Shown: one piece after another, positions 12,068 to 25,101 of the stretch | Numbering within the stretch: the first letter of the stretch is position 1 | Layout of the letters: each line of letters starts with the position of its first letter | Assembly (NCBI GenBank): GCA_022497145.1 | Contig: MU385893.1 | Coordinates: forward strand, 62,001 to 126,000 | Length of the DNA stretch: 64,000 nucleotides | Direction of reading: 5' to 3' | Source of the DNA: Rostrohypoxylon terebratum | Lineage: Eukaryota > Ascomycota > Sordariomycetes > Xylariales > Hypoxylaceae | Translations under genes and position numbers: made by a program | The notes under the pieces: generated by a model | The model's input: only the letters and a program-made list of their open reading frames with translations | What the model was told of the DNA's origin: nothing | Database searches by the model: none

Positions 12068-12526
12068 GTCCATCTAGCTGGTTTTATTGATATACGATAT
12101 TAGTCCGTCACATATTACTAGTTTTATTAAGCGGCCTGCCTCCCGATTCTTGACTCGTCGATCGCAGGATTAGGTGAGTATAAGTCTAGATAACCTCGTT
12201 GTTTCAGCATTCGCGCCGCAAGTTTTATGATACGAAAGCGCCCCGAAGATCAGGGCTTTTATAGCTTAGGAAATATAACAATAATTCGATATACAAAACG
12301 CAATCGTGGATAATAGAAGCAAAAGGGGTATCATCATTTATCCAGATTTCAAACGTCGCCCAGTACCTAGTCTTGGCCTTTTTTTTGTATTCCGTTCCCA
12401 TGTGTATCCTGTATTCCATCTTTTAGATGACGCCTGGCCCTTATCCGACTAATGCTACCAAATCTCGTGATGCTAGCCCCGATCTATAAGTGTACAAGTA
12501 TAAAACAGCGACGAGAATGTATAATT
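12068..12526. other. Convergent intergenic region
   Basis: About 460 nt between the 3' ends of two convergent genes. It is AT-rich, with no ORF or repeat that I would support. Confidence 0.5.
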
Positions 12527-14167
12527 TCACACTTCATGTGCATGATGTTGCGCGGTAGGCAGAGCTGAATATTGACCGTTCCCGTTGGTAGCAGTTGTTG
12601 CCCTGTCCACGGTTTTCAGCTGTGTATTGGAAGGACGATCATTCGGAGTATCCTGGGAGTCTTGGATATAATCAGTTCCATCGAGTACGTCTTCACCGCG
12701 AGCGGGAGGTGCTGGGGCCTCTAGAATTGATGGCTGCCTGCGAAACCTTCTTGGTATGAATGTTTTGTACATTGTTTGCCGAAATGTTCGTGTGGTCCCG
12801 AATACGACGAAAACCTGTAGGATATCCAATTAGTGATATATCAAAACAACATGCATGTAAGTCCACGATATTGTTCTAAGATGACGACGGTCGGGCCTCC
12901 TTGAGATAGATAGACTTACAAGTAAACTTGTCGAGACCCCTGCCAAGAAAAGTAGGAAGTCGGTTTTGGCTTTCTCTGCAGACAAATTTGCAGATTCCCC
13001 TAATTCCTCCTTAGTATGTGTTCTCAGCTGGGCTATCTCAGACAGTATCGTAATTAATTGGAAAGTCGCTAGCACGACGAAGCCGATCGAAAAACGTAAG
13101 ACCAGCCAACGATCGTAGATGCTTTGACGACCGTCTCCTTGATCCAACACGTTGATATCTCCACTGGACTCCCTCGACCTTCGCGAAAACAAGTAGCGTG
13201 CATTCCATGAGACGAGTCGGTGTCGAGTATAGATGTATTTGATAAGAATGGCTATCAACAGAACACTGCCAACAGTGAGGCTAACCATAACTTCATTGAT
13301 GTTAACATGATTAACCCCTAAACGCGAGAATAAAGGGGGGGAATGTACTTACTATTGAAATTGGCGAGTATCAAGAAAGCTATGTGGGAATTTTGGACTT
13401 TTTGTACACGAAGGAGAGCCATGAGGATAGCAGGTAAGATGACAGCCACAAGTTTGGCAGATTGATTGGTTCTTTGCCTAGTGCGCTTAGAAGTGGTGAA
13501 GTTGGCGAACTTGAACACAGTATAGGTGAGCGCGATGGCCCAGAAGAGAGTGAGCATTGCTTCCACATTGTATGTATAATATTCTATTATGCGCGTATGG
13601 TTAACGGGCGCCCCATCAAGAGAGAATGTTTTCGTATACTTACGTATATAGAAGAGAACAAGATCAAGGCCGAATGACGCTCCCGCGATCGCTATTTCTG
13701 GGCTGTCAAGATGCTCAAGAGTGTACTCGTATTGCTCTAATTTGATATCTCTCCACCAGACGAGCGTATGAAATTGCTGAATGATACTTCCAACAGTCCC
13801 AAGAAGCGTTGAGTAGGAGAGTAATGCGACGTCTATCGATTATAATCAGTATTTGATGTTTAAGGAATGCATGGCAGAGTTGGCGATCCTCAACGGGTTG
13901 GAACATACAGCTATCTCGTTCATGGTGAGTCCAGACTAACCATATCATAAGACAACTAGCCCCAAGGCACAGAAAGGAATATATTAAAACAATAACAGCA
14001 ATGTCAATCACCTCAGGGAGTAGTTGAACTCCCATATCGAGTTGACTAGAGGTGATTGAGACATTGGAAGGTATTGAGATAGAGTCGACGTTGGAAAAGG
14101 GTAAAATTAAAACATCTCTGGCTATCCAGGGGCTTCCGAGCCAGCCAGACCAAGCAAGCGGGCCCAT
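12527..14167 (-). CDS. Seven-transmembrane protein of unknown function
   Basis: Five exons in frame: 14167-13909, 13832-13644, 13583-13353, 13290-12920 and 12814-12527, giving 445 aa. Introns are 60-105 nt; the third uses an AAG acceptor, and the 35-nt TAG alternative fails on length and frame. Hydrophobic segments: EVIDIAVIVLIYSFLCLG; VALLSYSTLLGTVGSII; a longer pair around GASFGLDLVLFYI and LTLFWAIALTYTVF; LVAVILPAILMALL; VSLTVGSVLLIAILI; LRFSIGFVVLATFQLITI; and TDFLLFLAGVSTSLLV. That is about seven helices. N-glycosylation-type NVS and NFT sites sit before the first helix. After the last helix comes FGTTRTFRQTM and a disordered tail. It resembles uncharacterised fungal 7-TM families; I cannot assign a ligand or claim it is a GPCR. 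The upstream ATG at 14171 is out of frame. Confidence 0.75.
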
Positions 14168-17073
14168 CCATTGCCCTAAACTGATCTAACTGACGAGTAA
14201 GTACCGCCGCCGATTCTAGACGCCAAGAGTCCGGTGCTGTCACGGTTACAACCTCGTTCGGGCGTGTTACCGAGATAATCCATGTGAGATTTCCACTCAG
14301 ATCGGCGTGGGGGTGCAGAAGCAGCTAGCTTAGGCTCACGGAACAAGCAGAGCGCAATACGGATGGGAGAATCCTAAGCGGGAAAGGTTTGCGCGGCCAA
14401 TGGCATGAATGGCTCAATCTCGGCATTGGGCAGTTGTTGGAGCCATCTACCGACACCTCGACGCCGATGAAACTCAACCCCACGTTATGGAGAAGCGAGC
14501 TCTAGCACATCATCTCTGTCAAGGGAGCAAAGCTCGACTTAACTGATTTCTGAGGTCATGATATAAAGGAATGAGAGTCGGGACCGTCGAGGCTGACATC
14601 CAGGTTCCAGACTAACTTGAGGCGAATTATCAAGCGTGCAGTGACGATGCTTACTACGGCAGAAATCGGGGTTATGGAGGGTCGTCTGATCCACTTACTG
14701 GACGCGAATGAGGAACAAGGGTAGAAGAATAGCTGGCTACTAGGGTCAGCGAGCCCGGTTTTCACGATCTAACACGGCGATCGTCGAAAATTTCCAGTCT
14801 AAATCAAACTTAATTCATCCATGGCGCAAGATCTAGGTAATAATATAGAGAATCGTTACTATGCAGATCACGTTTCCACGATGTTTTAAACTCGTTTTTC
14901 AAGTTTTAGCTTAAGATCATGTGAAAATGTGTTTGAGAAAAAGTTATAATATGGGCTAAGAGTTATAATGAAAAGTCCAACGTAGTACGTCGAATAGGAA
15001 GGCTCAAGTCCAGATTATATAGCATTAGTCACCCCCAGTCTCAAAATATAAGCATTTCGGATTGGAGATCCCGAGTTGTTGCAGTCGCTGAGAATTACCT
15101 ATACGGTATATCCTCCTGCTTCTGCATTGTCTTAAAGAACGGGAGTATTGTGGTGCTTTAGGATAAATACGTACCTGTCTACCTATAGGTAGCATGCCGT
15201 TACTTTATACGCGGTAAACATCTATGCTATAATGGAGCTCATATATGTTTCAATGATCTGCAAGAATCAGATAAGAGCTACATACTGGGGTAACGGCATT
15301 TCCAACCCGGGTAACAAGACATGGGTTACCCGGAGATAGCCTGAGAAGCTACAATTGGAAAAGGGACGATTAGATTCCCTGGCGTGTCTAGTTCGAAGCA
15401 GCTGTAATGTGCTTTTGAAAATCTCGTGAGGCTTTTCGGCGAGGTGAGATTCGTTACGCAGTGTGACATCGCAGGACTGAGTCGTGTTTAAGGTGGGCCT
15501 TTTTCTTGTACCTGTCTGGGCGCAACCTGTTGATTCGAAGAATATGCGAATTCTGTAACAATCTGGATCACGTCCATCTCGAACGCACTCGCGTCCTTTT
15601 TCACTGTCAAGTAGTCATGGGATAACTAATATATTATGCATTGTATATTGGGATTCAGGAGAGCCAAGATAGCTTGAAGTCGTCTACTTTTCTATTTAAG
15701 ACTTATATTTCGACAATCGTGTAGGCTACTACTAGATGGTCAGCGCACATGGATTTTATGTAATTTATTAATAGAAGAACTTGAACTAATGTTATACTTT
15801 TAAAAATGTCTTAGAATCTGGTACACCCATATCATCTACCTGGTGGTATCCGCGTATCCAGGTATCCTGGGGTACAGAGGCGAAAGAAGAACTGCGTAAC
15901 ACCTTCCTCATGGGGACACTTATGATGATCATATCTTCAGCATAGTACCGCAGGTATAACATGATAGAAAGGGACAGAGTCTGCAAGCTGGTTGCTATAT
16001 ACACCGTAAAAAATGACTCGTTATGGTGTTACTTATGTCGCTTTCGGAGTCAACAAGTCGGCGACGTCAATATACATGTGTTTATGTGGCGACAAATTCC
16101 AACCGATCGATGACTAGGCTGGTTACATGAGTCTAAGGGAAAAAAACATCTTGCCTCTATGAGTTGCTTTTTAGTCACCGCATTCTCACTATAATGGCCA
16201 AGAAACCTGCTTACGCAACCCCTTGAATCCAGTAGTAAAAACTTATGACGCAGAGTTACCTATATGATAGGCTACTTCGTGGAAACTCTAGATAATCGTT
16301 CAGTCGTTATATACACCACGAGCGCTTGAGGGAGTATGGTTAGGCCGATAGCAAGCATTATGCGCTTTCTTCGTGCGCATGCATGATGGACTTATGGTGG
16401 GGGTTTCGAAAGCAGTCGCGGTTTTGGCTAGGTACTTAAGACCAGCAACGACATTTTCCTGGATTGTAATCATGAAAATGATGAGTAATATAGAAAAACG
16501 ATCTTCCATCGCTACCTGCAGATACCTAGTTGCAATTGGTCCTTGTATTACCAGCAACTATGATGGCATTAGGTAGAATGCGGGACCCCGTGTAAGATAG
16601 CGGGCTTGGCCAGGCGATACCGGGCTCTACCCCTAACATTTGAGCCCCTGATAAAAATGCAGTGAAGGTCAGTTGGGCCACCGTGCATGTAGCTCGAGAT
16701 TTTCTTTAGTAAGTCGAATTTATGTGACGTATTTGATATTTATGTAAATAGGCAATCGAGTCGCAGAATAACTATCGTTAGCACAACGACGGATCCTTCA
16801 CGGCGCTTGTCAGGACCGAACCTAAGCACGATGATATAGCCGACAGTGGGTTTATCGTAGGTGTCTTATGTTCCTATCATGATATGTAGGTACCATGTTA
16901 CGGATTGACCCACGTAGGAGGGAGATGGGCATCTAGTATATATAACCCGAAGATTGAAATCTATAAGTTAGTAAGAAAACACCCTAAGAACTTTCTCTTA
17001 CCTGTTGCTTCCAGTTGCCGTTGGCTAAAACTGATGTAGGAATCTGTTATCGTTGAACCACGCACCACGTCCA
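14168..17073. other. 2.9 kb gene-free, AT-leaning region
   Basis: Contains the upstream region of the 7-TM gene and the 3' flank of the amidase. Only short ORFs without recognisable domains occur. TAGGTA-type motifs recur (for example near 15180). No tRNA, repeat array or transposon ORF was seen. Confidence 0.5.
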
Positions 17074-19062
17074 TTATTCTGTGGTCTTGGCAATCTCAAC
17101 AACATCGGCCCACTCTTGTGGTCTATACCTCCCGCCCTCATTCACGCCATTTAGATATCCTTCGGCCTCCTTAGCCCAGGCTAGAAGCTGTTCTTCGGCT
17201 CCCCATTCTCCCATTGCCATCAAGCCGACCGGCAACTTGCCCTCACCCACTTCCGCATCGACGTACCCGACAGGCGCGCTAACAGCTGGACAGCCCGTCG
17301 AGTTCGCCAGCCAGATGTACATCATGTTTCGAATAGTCACATTCCCATCACTGAAGCCGTATGCCAGGTCGGCGGGATCAATCTTCCAGCCGGCCTCGGG
17401 GAGTGTCGGAGTTAGGATGAGCAGGTCCGGATGCTGCTTGAACAAGAATGCCATGTGCTCCATGAGCAAGCCTCTGAGCTGCCCTAACTTGATCATGTCA
17501 ACGGCGGGTGTGCACCCACCGACCGCTAGCAGTAGCTGGTTGCAGTAGTTGACGTTTGCAAGAGGATTAGCCGGGTCTGCGGCGTGAGTCCGCCGAAGAT
17601 CTAGACCCTCCACGAGCGCCCACGCACTATGTCCATACTGCCCTTCTAGGAGGTATGGGATGGTAATGTCAACAACTTCATACCCTAACTTGTCCGTGAA
17701 GTAAGAGATTGCCTTGTTAGTAACTTCGAGAACATTCTTTGAGGCTTGGTTGAACCAATCCCGATAGATACCTATCGTCTTCTTAGTGGCAGGACTAGGT
17801 GGGATAGACAGTGCGAATGAACCCTGTATTGGGTCTTCTGGATTGGGCGCTGCCACTGCAATAACCCCAATTAGTACTTGTTTTCTGTGGAAATGTTATG
17901 GACATTCAATAGAGTGTGTACTTACTAATGCGATACGCAATAGCCAGGTCATTCGCTGTTGCTGCCATAGGACCAATGACGCAGATTGACGACTTCATCG
18001 TATGTGTACGGTGCAAAGTAGGCTTTAGCCCAAAGCCTCCACAGAATGATGCTGGAATGCGGATGCTTCCTCCTGCATCGGTACCGATGGCAATAGGCAC
18101 CAATCCTGCTGAAAGCGCTGAGCCTCCACCGGAAGATGAACCTCCAGGGTAATAGGATGGATTATTCCAGTTCACCGGCGTTCCCCAATGGGGGTTACAC
18201 CCGCTTATATCGGAACCCAGCTCGTGCATTACCAACTTTCCAATCACGATAGCACCGGCGGCTTCTAATTGCGCAACTGGCCAAATTGTGTGAGTAGCAG
18301 GCTTGAAAAAGGGATCGGATGGGTCGAATTTAAGTCCCATGTGAGAGACATATCCTTCCACGTCCATGTCATCTTTGACACCTATTGGTACGCCATCAAG
18401 GACACCTAGGGATTGACCGGCAGCGTAGCGTTCTGTCGACCTTTTAGCTGCTGCGAGGACCAAGTCCTCTTTCGTGACGGCGAAAGCAGATTCATACTTT
18501 GCCGGCGGTTTCTGACCCCTAGATATCAACGGGAGTAAACCTTTCGCTACTTGAAGAGGGGTAAGCTTTCCAAACTTATAAAGTTCATGGTAGTCCGCGG
18601 CGGAGTGAAAGCGGCCCACTAGATCATCCGATTGACGTTCATAAAGCTCAGGGGTGATCTCGGCTTTAGTCTGAACGATACCTTCAGGTATGAGGGGTGT
18701 GACGATAGGCTGTTCAGGTGGTCAATCATCCAACGTGTATAGACACGTGAGAGGGTAAGAACGGATGTTGGACGGCATACTTGGAGACGCCAGTCATATT
18801 CATGTAGCCCAGGGACATCTTTGACGCAGCCAAACTTAGCATTTGACCATGTAGTCTGAGCAATAGCCTGGGAGAAATTGACACTAAATTATATCAGCGA
18901 CGAAGAATAATTCGACGAAGCAAAGAAAGCTTCTTACAGCTTCGCCGCAATTATCAAAGACCAACCCCTAAGTGGAGGATTCCGGTCGGCGACAGGCGCA
19001 TAGACTGTATCGGGACCCTTTTTGGCGCGAGGGTATCCTGAAAATCTGCGAGATGACTCCAT
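17074..19062 (-). CDS. Amidase-signature family hydrolase
   Basis: 597-aa amidase in four exons: 19062-18938, 18883-18781, 18709-17926 and 17855-17074 (introns 54, 71 and 70 nt; all phases close). The Ser-cisSer-Lys triad is visible: Lys188 in GVPIGVKDD, the serine run in GGSSSGGG (about 266-274), and the nucleophile Ser291 in GTDAGGSIR. The N-terminal extension of about 100 residues and the length match fungal acetamidase/glutamyl-amidotransferase-A-like proteins rather than the bacterial GatA subunit. Substrate unknown; amides or nitrile-derived amides are plausible. No secretion signal, so probably cytosolic. No linked pathway genes. Confidence 0.88.
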
Positions 19063-19626
19063 TGTTACCTAGTACGTTGGCAAAACAATCGACAGAGAAT
19101 GCGTTGAGTTGATAAAAGATTGTTGATAAAAGATTAAAAGATCCATGGATTCGACGGCACAGATGAATCCTCGGCAACGGGGTAAAGTCCGCTAAAAGTC
19201 CGCTAAAAGATGGATGTCAGGTTCCTGCCGGAAGGTCGGACGCCTTCCTATTGGTTCTATGAAGCAGCCACACAAAAGCCAAAGCCAAAGCCACAAATGC
19301 AAGGGTGTTTCATTAGGTACCTACTAGGCCCTAGGACCTACTAGGTAATAGTGTATATGCGGGTAGGGACCTATACTGGTCTGACTGGTGCTGTCTACAA
19401 TAGCTCTCGACAGCACTCGTACTACTAGTAATCCCCTAAAGAATATGCGTCGTACTGCATAGGAGGTAGGAACTAGGTACCTACAAAGGTCCTATAGATG
19501 AAGATGAATTTCACATTCGCAACCTGTTGACAATCACACTAGACGACGTGTACCTAGCAGAAGAGTAGGTAGGTAGGTACATTCTTGTCATTCGTATTAC
19601 TGACGTTAATTTCAGTTTTTTTCAGT
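19063..19626. other. Intergenic region with TAGGTA/CCTAGG motifs
   Basis: Dense in TACCTACTAGG, CCTAGGACC and GTAGGTAGGTAGGTAC motifs (19320-19580). No coding feature is supported. Confidence 0.5.
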
Positions 19627-20454
19627 TTATCGCCAACCGAGAATCAACAACGCCGGTCGAAAATCAGGCAATCGTCTCCGCTGTTGGAGAATCCAAGGAT
19701 GGTCGGGCGATATAGGCGGAGAACTTGGGAGGGACGCTCTACCCTCCTCCTCGACGTGTCCAGATAGTAATAACCGCTCGTAATAAAGACGTATTTCACG
19801 TAATATCACTACTTCCAAGCTCGAGCTGAGGGCAAATGCTACATCTTCGTGCCGGGGGAACACAGGTGACATCTCCTGAAAGCGCGCCCACGCCTTGTAT
19901 TCCTCGATCTTTCTTTGGTCTTCTTCACTAGACAGATCGAGGATCGTCCCCTTGCCCTTATCTTGCTCGGTTATGTCCGGCCGAAATTTCGGCCAATATG
20001 CGGTTTCGATCTGCTCAATTATGAGATAGACCACTTTCACGCTGTGAAAACGACGGCCCTCGATAAGATCCCGTATGACGATCTCGATATCGCCCTCGAA
20101 GTTATTGGCACTGATTGCCATCCTTTCAACCGCAGCGAAGAACGGTTCCGGGTTCGATAGCGGATAGGGGTAGCCGCTGTGAAGCTCAAGGATATCGCGA
20201 GACCCTATGAACCATGTGGTGGTCTCGGTATCTTCAGCCGTTGGAAATCCTCGCACGACCGCATGGTTCATAGAAACTTCTCGCGACTCTTGGCAAACGT
20301 GAGCAATCACGGGCGGTAGAAGGCGCCAGTTCTCCCATGAGACGTTTTTAGCAAAGAGTTGAATACGGCCTCTAGGAAGAGCGTGAATCCAGATTAGCCG
20401 CCTGATCTCCGTAGGTAGTCGAGTAAACTGCGGGAAATTCTGATGGTTTGACAT
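19627..20454 (-). CDS. 2EXR-domain protein
   Basis: Single-exon 275-aa protein. The N-terminal FPQFTRLPTEIRRLIWIHALP segment is the hallmark of the fungal 2EXR family, followed by the conserved PPVIAHVCQESREV. Function is unknown; the family is expanded in filamentous ascomycetes and often sits in accessory regions. Two charged insertions (residues about 165-190 and 240-255) are unremarkable. No membrane segment or signal peptide. Confidence 0.88.
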   Translation of the reverse strand: MSNHQNFPQFTRLPTEIRRLIWIHALPRGRIQLFAKNVSWENWRLLPPVIAHVCQESREVSMNHAVVRGFPTAEDTETTTWFIGSRDILELHSGYPYPLSNPEPFFAAVERMAISANNFEGDIEIVIRDLIEGRRFHSVKVVYLIIEQIETAYWPKFRPDITEQDKGKGTILDLSSEEDQRKIEEYKAWARFQEMSPVFPRHEDVAFALSSSLEVVILREIRLYYERLLLSGHVEEEGRASLPSSPPISPDHPWILQQRRRLPDFRPALLILGWR

Positions 20455-21512
20455 TTGGTTGATCCGTCTGAATCAGGTTTTGCTGGTTTAATTGAGGTGT
20501 CTAATGTTCAGACTAAGGGTTAGGCGCTTTGAAAAGGAAATTTCGGCGTGGATGGAATACCTATAGTCGCTCCCGTCGTATAAGTTCATGTGGTAGCTAT
20601 CGATCTGATACCCAACCATGACTGGTGGGATATGCGACTCCTACGAATCAGGTACTCAAAAATTGGGCATACAACCCGTATGAACGATGATCGGGAGTGG
20701 GTGAAATAGCAGATGATGATGAATGGAGAGAAACTCAGACTCCTCGAAATCCATCTGCGGACAAGTTTCTCTTGGTATATAAGGCACATATACCAAAATA
20801 TACAGACATACTATGCAAGAGTTGGAGAGCATGCGAATGTCATGATGGTCCGACGATGGTTTCCATTGCGTAAGGCTGTCTGGTAGATATGGCCAAACTG
20901 GAACAAAAGGGAATTTGTGGATCCAGTAAAGAGCTATGGAATTGACGTGATTAGTTGGTTTAATCGCATCATCCCGTCCGTTGGTGGTGATTCTCCGATG
21001 TTTTGATGCCGCAATTCCACACAACTTGATGATATATCCATATGTCTTGGCACCGGTCCAATTTGTGTATGCTCCGTGATGACAGTTACCTTCCTTGTAA
21101 CGAATATCAATTGAAATTTCGATTGTTTAGCAATATTTTCTGGTTTCTCATCTCCGGTCTTGATTTCTCCACAGATACCCCCTTCGTGTTATGACATATC
21201 GCCCAAATGCAATCTATACGAGGTGAGATCATGCGAATGATAGTGGTAGCATCGATGTCCGACATCCGACGTCCGGCGTCTACGCGAGAGGCGTCCTTGA
21301 TGCCGAAAGTTTCACCGCCGGACAGCTCTTAAAGACGGTAAAAATTTCCGGCTCTCAATGCCACCTTGTAGCCTGGTATGTAGGAAATTGACGGTTTTGA
21401 GAGCAGGCCAGAATATGAAAACTTCCGCATAATCATCTTTTATCATGCTTAGAGTGCTCCGAGAGGCTGATGCAAAGTAGCGAATGCGAGCAATGTCGAG
21501 CTAGGGAATAAG
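20455..21512. other. Intergenic region, no gene seen
   Basis: About 1.1 kb. ORFs near 20586-21024 have no domain, no good start context and low-complexity composition, so I do not support them. Confidence 0.5.
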
Positions 21513-21818
21513 CTAAGATGCGTCCGGTGCACTCTTGTTTCCACGTCGTTCTTCTGTGGTCTTCTGTATTTTCCACTCCGCCCAGACCAGTGCTGACTTC
21601 GTTAGGAAATGGATTGCTGGCCAGAAGAGTGCGGCTTTCAACACAGATTTGCGCACAACCGCGGGAGGTGTCTTCAAAAATTTTTTCTCAATTATAACGT
21701 GCCAAGCCGACTCCAGAGCAAACCCGCCGACACAGATACGGGTAAGTTGATCCTTGCCAGTGGTGTAGTATATGCGTTCAGCTATTTGTAACGAATATGA
21801 TTGGGATGATGATGCCAT
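21513..21818 (-). CDS. Small hypothetical protein, 101 aa
   Basis: Single-exon ORF with a good start context (acgATGgca). Two amphipathic or hydrophobic stretches (ICVGGFALESAWHVII and AALFWPAIHFLTKSALVW) alternate with basic segments, and the C-terminus is charged (TTEERRGNKS). Composition is more protein-like than in neighbouring short ORFs. No family recognised. It could be a chance ORF. Confidence 0.4.
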   Translation of the reverse strand: MASSSQSYSLQIAERIYYTTGKDQLTRICVGGFALESAWHVIIEKKFLKTPPAVVRKSVLKAALFWPAIHFLTKSALVWAEWKIQKTTEERRGNKSAPDAS

Positions 21819-22946
21819 CGTGATTGTGGATTTTGATTATTTTGACTTAATCTTAATATTGTAATCCGCTAAGTTTCTTAGGAGAATGCGGTGGGGATTG
21901 CAAGGTAATTTGAGTTGTTGAGCGCCACGGTGCCAACTTTTCCAGTTGTGGCGTTCTTTATAAGCATGGCACCTTCCGATTAAATAATCACATTGATTAC
22001 ATAAAATTGGTATTTATGGCTTTGTCAGCTGAATGGAGGTGCTCGACTTTCTGGTGTTGAATAATTAGCTGCTGCTTTTCTTTTTTTTTTTTCCTTTTTT
22101 TTTAAAAAAAAAGAGAAGTTGCAGAATACTATATACATCAGTATATGAAAGGCAAGGTAGCCAAATAGATGCCTTAATTCTGAAGTTTCTATGATACAAG
22201 TAAGTGTTGGTACCTTCTAGCTATTTTACCTTATTAAATAATAATATAATAGAGACTAAAGTTCGCGTGTATGATGTTACGAGAAATAGGTAGGTACCTA
22301 TTAGCATTTCCCTTATCGAGGTATTCTTCCGAAAATATGGATCTGTGTAAGAACGGTGGCCGGTCCGCGTTTCCGTCACTTTGCCTACCTATCTACAGTG
22401 CGCTTGCTTTTGAACAAAAGCAATTTCACGTAACCTTCTCTCCTAATCAAGCTTAACTGATGAGGTCTGTATATAGGAGGAACGAAGTTAAGCAGCTAAG
22501 TCATGCTCCGGTATGGGTCGTGATTCGATGCAGTATGCGTTCCTAGGACGCACTACTGCCACGTGCGTGCCTTCGTATATCTCTAGAGTGAAAATAAACT
22601 GATATTAATGGTGGATAAAATTTGTCGATAATCAGCCAAGTTTGACAGGGTCTCGCGATATACACTAGTAATAGAAGAGACATGGCACCCCGGATCTCAC
22701 CATTACCCCAGAGTCCCAGATTTCTCCAAACCCCACACCCTACCCCAAATTGCCCATTCCGTCGACCGTACTCTTGATGTGGAGGTGCAAAATACTAGTA
22801 TACTATACCTGATTAGAAGCGAGCTGGTCTAGCAGTCTAGGTATATAAGCGATGAATTTCCCAGAACTGTCCCGTGCAAGCTTCGGATGTATTCGTCCAG
22901 ATACACATCCTTCCACCCACGATATTCATCCTCATACCGATCAGCC
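21819..22946. other. Intergenic region with poly-T/poly-A and a 5S-like fragment
   Basis: Contains a T-run followed by an A-run (22079-22110) able to fold back, a TAGGTAGGTACCTA motif near 22289, and a 5S-rRNA-like GAAGTTAAGC ... TATGGGTCGTGA segment near 22482-22525. No gene is supported; the right end is the transporter promoter. Confidence 0.4.
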
Positions 22947-24930
22947 ATGGCAATCGATCCACATATAAGTAAAGCCCAGAAGGTGGCTAACCAGGAGCTA
23001 GAGGACAAGCTAGGGCACAGTGCAGTTCTCGACGCTAAGCAAGCCACGGAAGACGAACATTCTCAGACACTATGGCAAGGCCTACGAGAAAATCGCAAAG
23101 CTGTTCTCTGGTCCATCCTACTCTCTATGACGATTGTAATGGAAGGGTAAGTAGAAGCAAGCCCCAGAATCTGCCAAGTATATGTGAAACCCCTATTCTA
23201 AGCCGTGAAGTTACGATACTATTCTCATGGGTAACTTCTTTGCCTATCCGGAGTTTCAAAAGAAATTCGGTCAATACTATGGCGAAAGCGTCGGCTGGCA
23301 AGTCAATGGTGAATGGCAGACCGCTCTAAACATGGGTAGCACTGCTGGGGCCGTGGTTGGTACGTTGCTTTTGACTAGTCCCAAACTCCTTGCCGCGCCC
23401 CGGTCGAAACAATAATAGCTAACTGCCTATCCTGCGATTAGGTGGATTGATAAATGGCTATATGGCCTCTAGGTTTGGGTATAGGTGGACTTTAATCATA
23501 TCCTTAGGCGTGCTCAATGCTTTCATCTTCGTCGTATTCTTTGCCCCCAGCAAGGAGGTGCTGCTAGTCGGTCAAATTTTGTGCGGTCTCACTTGGGGAG
23601 TTTTTGCGACGCTTGCTCCTGCATACGCATCCGAAGTCTGCCCAACCAACCTTCGTGGATACTTGACCACTTATGTCAACCTTTGCTGGGCTGTTGGGCA
23701 ACTCCTCGCTGCCGGAGTACTTCGTGGATGTCTTCACATTCAAGGCGAAATGGGATATCGCATCCCGTTCGCCATTCAATGGGTTAGTTTTTAATTTGCT
23801 GCGCCCCTATCGACTTAGCATCCCCGCAAGTACCGTTTCTAACTTGCCTTAGCTATGGCCAATTCCTCTTATGGTAGTATGCTTTTTAGCGCCAGAGAGT
23901 CCATGGTGGCTCGTTCGGGCGGAACGTCTTGAACAAGCAAAACATTCCATCGCAAGGCTTGGCAACGGGAAAACCGACGAACAAATCAATAGTCAACTTG
24001 CTATGATGGTGCACACCATCCGAATAGAAACCGAGGCGACGAAGGGTGCTACCTACCTAGACTGCTTTAAAGGACCAAATCTAAGACGTACGGAGATTGT
24101 ATGCGTTGCGTTCATGGGGCAGATCCTTTCCGGCAGCAGTTTTGCTTATACACCAACGTACTTTTTCACCACTGCAGGTATGGATACTGCTCAAGCATTC
24201 AATCTTAGCCTAGGGGCAAAGGCTATAGCTTTCATTGGGACAATACTGTAAGTAGTGACATCCTACCGTAGATGATTTACCCACCACGCACTGAGCACCT
24301 AGATATCTAACTGTACTAGATCATGGTGGCTCATCTCATATTGGGGTAGACGCCCTCTTTACGTTGGAGGCATAGGCTTGCTATCACTAATCCTAATTTT
24401 GGTGGGAATATTGGATGTCTCTGCCGGAAAGAAAGGGCTATGGCCTTCTGGTGGGCTCTGTGTCCTCTGGCTTTTTGTCTATTCTCTCACGATAGGACCT
24501 CTGGCGGTACGTTATATTACCACGCTTACATCCGATTGCTCTGCTAACTCTTTCATAGTATAGCATAATTGCAGAAACTTCTTCTGTTCGCCTACGCCCT
24601 CTTTCAGTCGTGCTGTCCCGCACGTCTTACCAACTCGTCAACATCATTTCACAGTTCCTGCAGGCGTACATGATGAACCCGGTTGAATGGAATTTCCTTG
24701 GTAAAACAGGATTCTTCTGGGGTGGCACTGCCTTCTGTGTCTTCATCTGGTCATACTTCCGTTTGCCTGAGGTGAAAGGTCGTACGTATGAAGAGCTTGA
24801 TATCCTGTTCATGAATCGAGTTCCAGCACGGAAGTTCGCAACGACACAGGTTGACCCGTACGCTGCTGTTAACGATGCAATTGATCTGGATGATGGGATC
24901 AAAACGAAGCCGACGGGTTCGTCGACATAA
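22947..24930 (+). CDS. MFS sugar/alpha-glucoside transporter
   Basis: 547-aa sugar porter in six exons: 22947-23146, 23211-23359, 23442-23782, 23853-24247, 24320-24506 and 24559-24930 (introns 52-82 nt; all phases close). Family signs: a MEGYDTILMGNFFAYPEFQKKFG-like first helix and loop, SRFGYRW, PTNLRGYLTTYVNLCWAVGQ, the APESPWWLVR motif after helix 6, and GRRPLYVGG. These fit the fungal general alpha-glucoside/maltose permease group. The first intron ends in AAG (23210). I chose the ATG at 22947 (gccATGgca, strong context); an in-frame ATG at 22887 would add 20 residues. No glycosidase gene lies next to it, so the substrate is inferred from family only. Confidence 0.88.
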
Positions 24931-25101
24931 AGAGGTTGCGGTTAGATTAATCGCAGCGCATATAACTTACGGGTGCCCGAGCTAGTCAGAGAGTAGATCT
25001 TTTTTTTTAATCTTAATATGAGATCGATATGCGCTTTAGCTACGAGCTTCTTATCTGATATCCGTCTCCCTCTTCCAACCTCTCCAGGGTGATGCCGTTT
25101 T

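Noticed and set aside
13318..13352. 35-nt intron in the 7-TM gene using the TAG at 13318
   Set aside because: Too short and it opens an in-frame stop; the AAG acceptor at 13291 keeps the frame.
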